A stretch of 5,067 nt of DNA from assembly GCA_023253235.1 (NCBI GenBank), contig JALRHE010000360.1, positions 1-5,067 of the forward strand, written 5' to 3'. The position numbers were made by a program, and so were the translations under genes. This document shows, piece after piece, positions 4,229-5,067 of this stretch (its first letter is position 1; each line of letters starts with the position of its first letter). The notes beneath the pieces were generated by a model. It did not search any database. It had not been told where the DNA came from and worked only from the letters and a program-made list of their open reading frames with translations. Source of the stretch: Steroidobacteraceae bacterium. Lineage in GTDB: Bacteria > Pseudomonadota > Gammaproteobacteria > Steroidobacterales > Steroidobacteraceae.

Positions 4229-5067
4229 ATGCGTCGTTTGCTATCGATTGCCCTCGCCTGCGCCGCCGTGATCGGCAGTGCTCGCGCCGATGAAGGAATG
4301 TGGACCTACGACAACTTTCCCTCCGCGTTGGTACGCGAAAAGTTCGGCGCCAATATCGACCAGCCCTGGCTCGATCGAGTGCGGCAGGCGACCGTTCGCC
4401 TCGCAGGCTGCACGGCTTCGTTCGTCTCCCAGGATGGATTGATCCTCACGAACCATCACTGCATCACGGCGTGCCTCGCGGAGAACTCGAGCAAGGATAA
4501 AAGTCTGCTGGAAGATGGCTTTCTCGCCCGACAGCGCGAGCAGGAACTTCGCTGTCCGACGCAGCTAGCCGACGTCCTAGTCGGGATGGATAACATCACC
4601 GCCAAGGTTGAAGCCGCATCGGCAGGACTCGACGATCGGGCCGCCAACGAGGCACGTAAACGAGCCTTGACGGCGCTCGAGCAGGACTGCGAAAAAACCA
4701 GCGGTCAAAAATGCCAAAGCGTCTCGCTCTACAACGGCGGTCAGTACTTCCTCTATCGCTATCAGCGCTACACCGACATCCGTCTCGTGTTCGCACCCGA
4801 AGCAGGCATAGCGGCGTTCGGCGGTGATCCGGACAACTTCCAATTTCCGCGCTGGTGCCTCGACATGGCTTTCCTGCGCGCCTACCAAGACGGTAAGCCC
4901 GTACGAGTCGCACAACCGCTCAGCATCAATTTTGCAGGCGCGGAGCCCGGCGAGCTGATCTTGGTTTCTGGCCATCCCGGTTCAACTGATCGCTTGTTGA
5001 CGGTGTCGCAGCTGCAACGGTTGCGCGATACCGATCTGCCGACCTCCCTACTGCGCAGCAGCGAGCT
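4229..5067 (+). CDS. Secreted S46-family serine dipeptidyl-peptidase (5' part, cut by window edge)
   Basis: S46 peptidases (DPP7, DPP11, DAP BII) are periplasmic or surface serine exopeptidases that remove dipeptides from peptide N-termini. The visible 279 codons begin with a Sec signal peptide (MRRLLSIALACAAVIGSARA, likely cut after Ala20). Then come the family start DEGMWTYDNFP, the chymotrypsin-like box SFVSQDGLILTNHHC with catalytic His77, and FGGDPDNFQFPR at 197-208, which holds the catalytic Asp. GELILVSGHPGSTDRL at about 243-258 matches the usual downstream segment. The catalytic Ser (GNSGSP-type motif) lies beyond the right edge in a protein usually near 700 residues, so activity cannot be confirmed. 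The His box reads TNHHCITAC rather than the TNHHCGY-type form, and extra cysteines occur at 61, 82, 109, 154, 162 and 210; with 78 these could form disulfides. It is transcribed away from the pilus operon. Substrate preference (DPP7-like or DPP11-like) cannot be read from this part. Confidence 0.93.
   Translation, partial: MRRLLSIALACAAVIGSARADEGMWTYDNFPSALVREKFGANIDQPWLDRVRQATVRLAGCTASFVSQDGLILTNHHCITACLAENSSKDKSLLEDGFLARQREQELRCPTQLADVLVGMDNITAKVEAASAGLDDRAANEARKRALTALEQDCEKTSGQKCQSVSLYNGGQYFLYRYQRYTDIRLVFAPEAGIAAFGGDPDNFQFPRWCLDMAFLRAYQDGKPVRVAQPLSINFAGAEPGELILVSGHPGSTDRLLTVSQLQRLRDTDLPTSLLRSSE

Overview
KIND OF ORGANISM. The window is moderately GC-rich, gene-dense bacterial chromosome. 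It carries one end of a Flp/Tad (type IVb pilus) locus on the minus strand and the first part of a secreted S46-family serine peptidase on the plus strand. The Flp pilin with the MTEYIIVVALIAVAAIGVYS core, the cysteine-free TadG-like protein with a SLFSPFWRASLV-type C-terminus, and the S46 variant reading TNHHC-x3-C all resemble, from memory, proteins of Beta/Gammaproteobacteria. A gammaproteobacterium near the Xanthomonadales is my best guess; this is inference, since no rRNA or housekeeping marker is present. LAYOUT. Reading the minus strand in the direction of transcription, six genes run from about 4035 down to the left edge: flp (3781-4035), a tadG-like gene (2448-3764), a tadE-like gene (1705-2469), an unrecognised secreted protein (1058-1711), a 69-residue mini-pilin or pseudopilin (852-1061), and cpaB (823 to beyond position 1). 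Gaps are 16 and 28 bases or the genes overlap (22, 7 and 4 bases), so this is almost certainly one translationally coupled operon. The rest of the machine (secretin CpaC/RcpA, TadZ/CpaE, ATPase TadA/CpaF, TadB/TadC, prepilin peptidase) would be expected beyond the left edge but is not visible. A 193-base divergent intergenic region (4036-4228) separates flp from the S46 peptidase gene (4229 to beyond 5067). It holds a 7-bp inverted repeat, a 13-bp imperfect direct repeat spaced 42 bp, and an extended -10-like element in front of the peptidase gene. HOW THE GENES WORK TOGETHER. The first-transcribed part of the operon is a substrate block: four proteins each have a basic N-terminus ending in Gly-Gln followed by a single hydrophobic helix, the arrangement recognised by type IV prepilin peptidases. 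Flp is the likely major subunit; the TadE-like protein and the 69-residue protein keep Glu at +5 and look like minor (pseudo)pilins; the TadG-like protein lacks Glu+5 and is probably membrane-anchored. The 217-residue secreted protein sits inside this block and is the least understood part. CpaB opens the assembly-machine section. The S46 peptidase is a separate, divergently transcribed gene whose link to the pilus is unproven. No mobile element, CRISPR, tRNA or rRNA was seen. I did not find a wholly new system; the best leads are the unknown secreted protein, the mini-pilin and the shared divergent control region.
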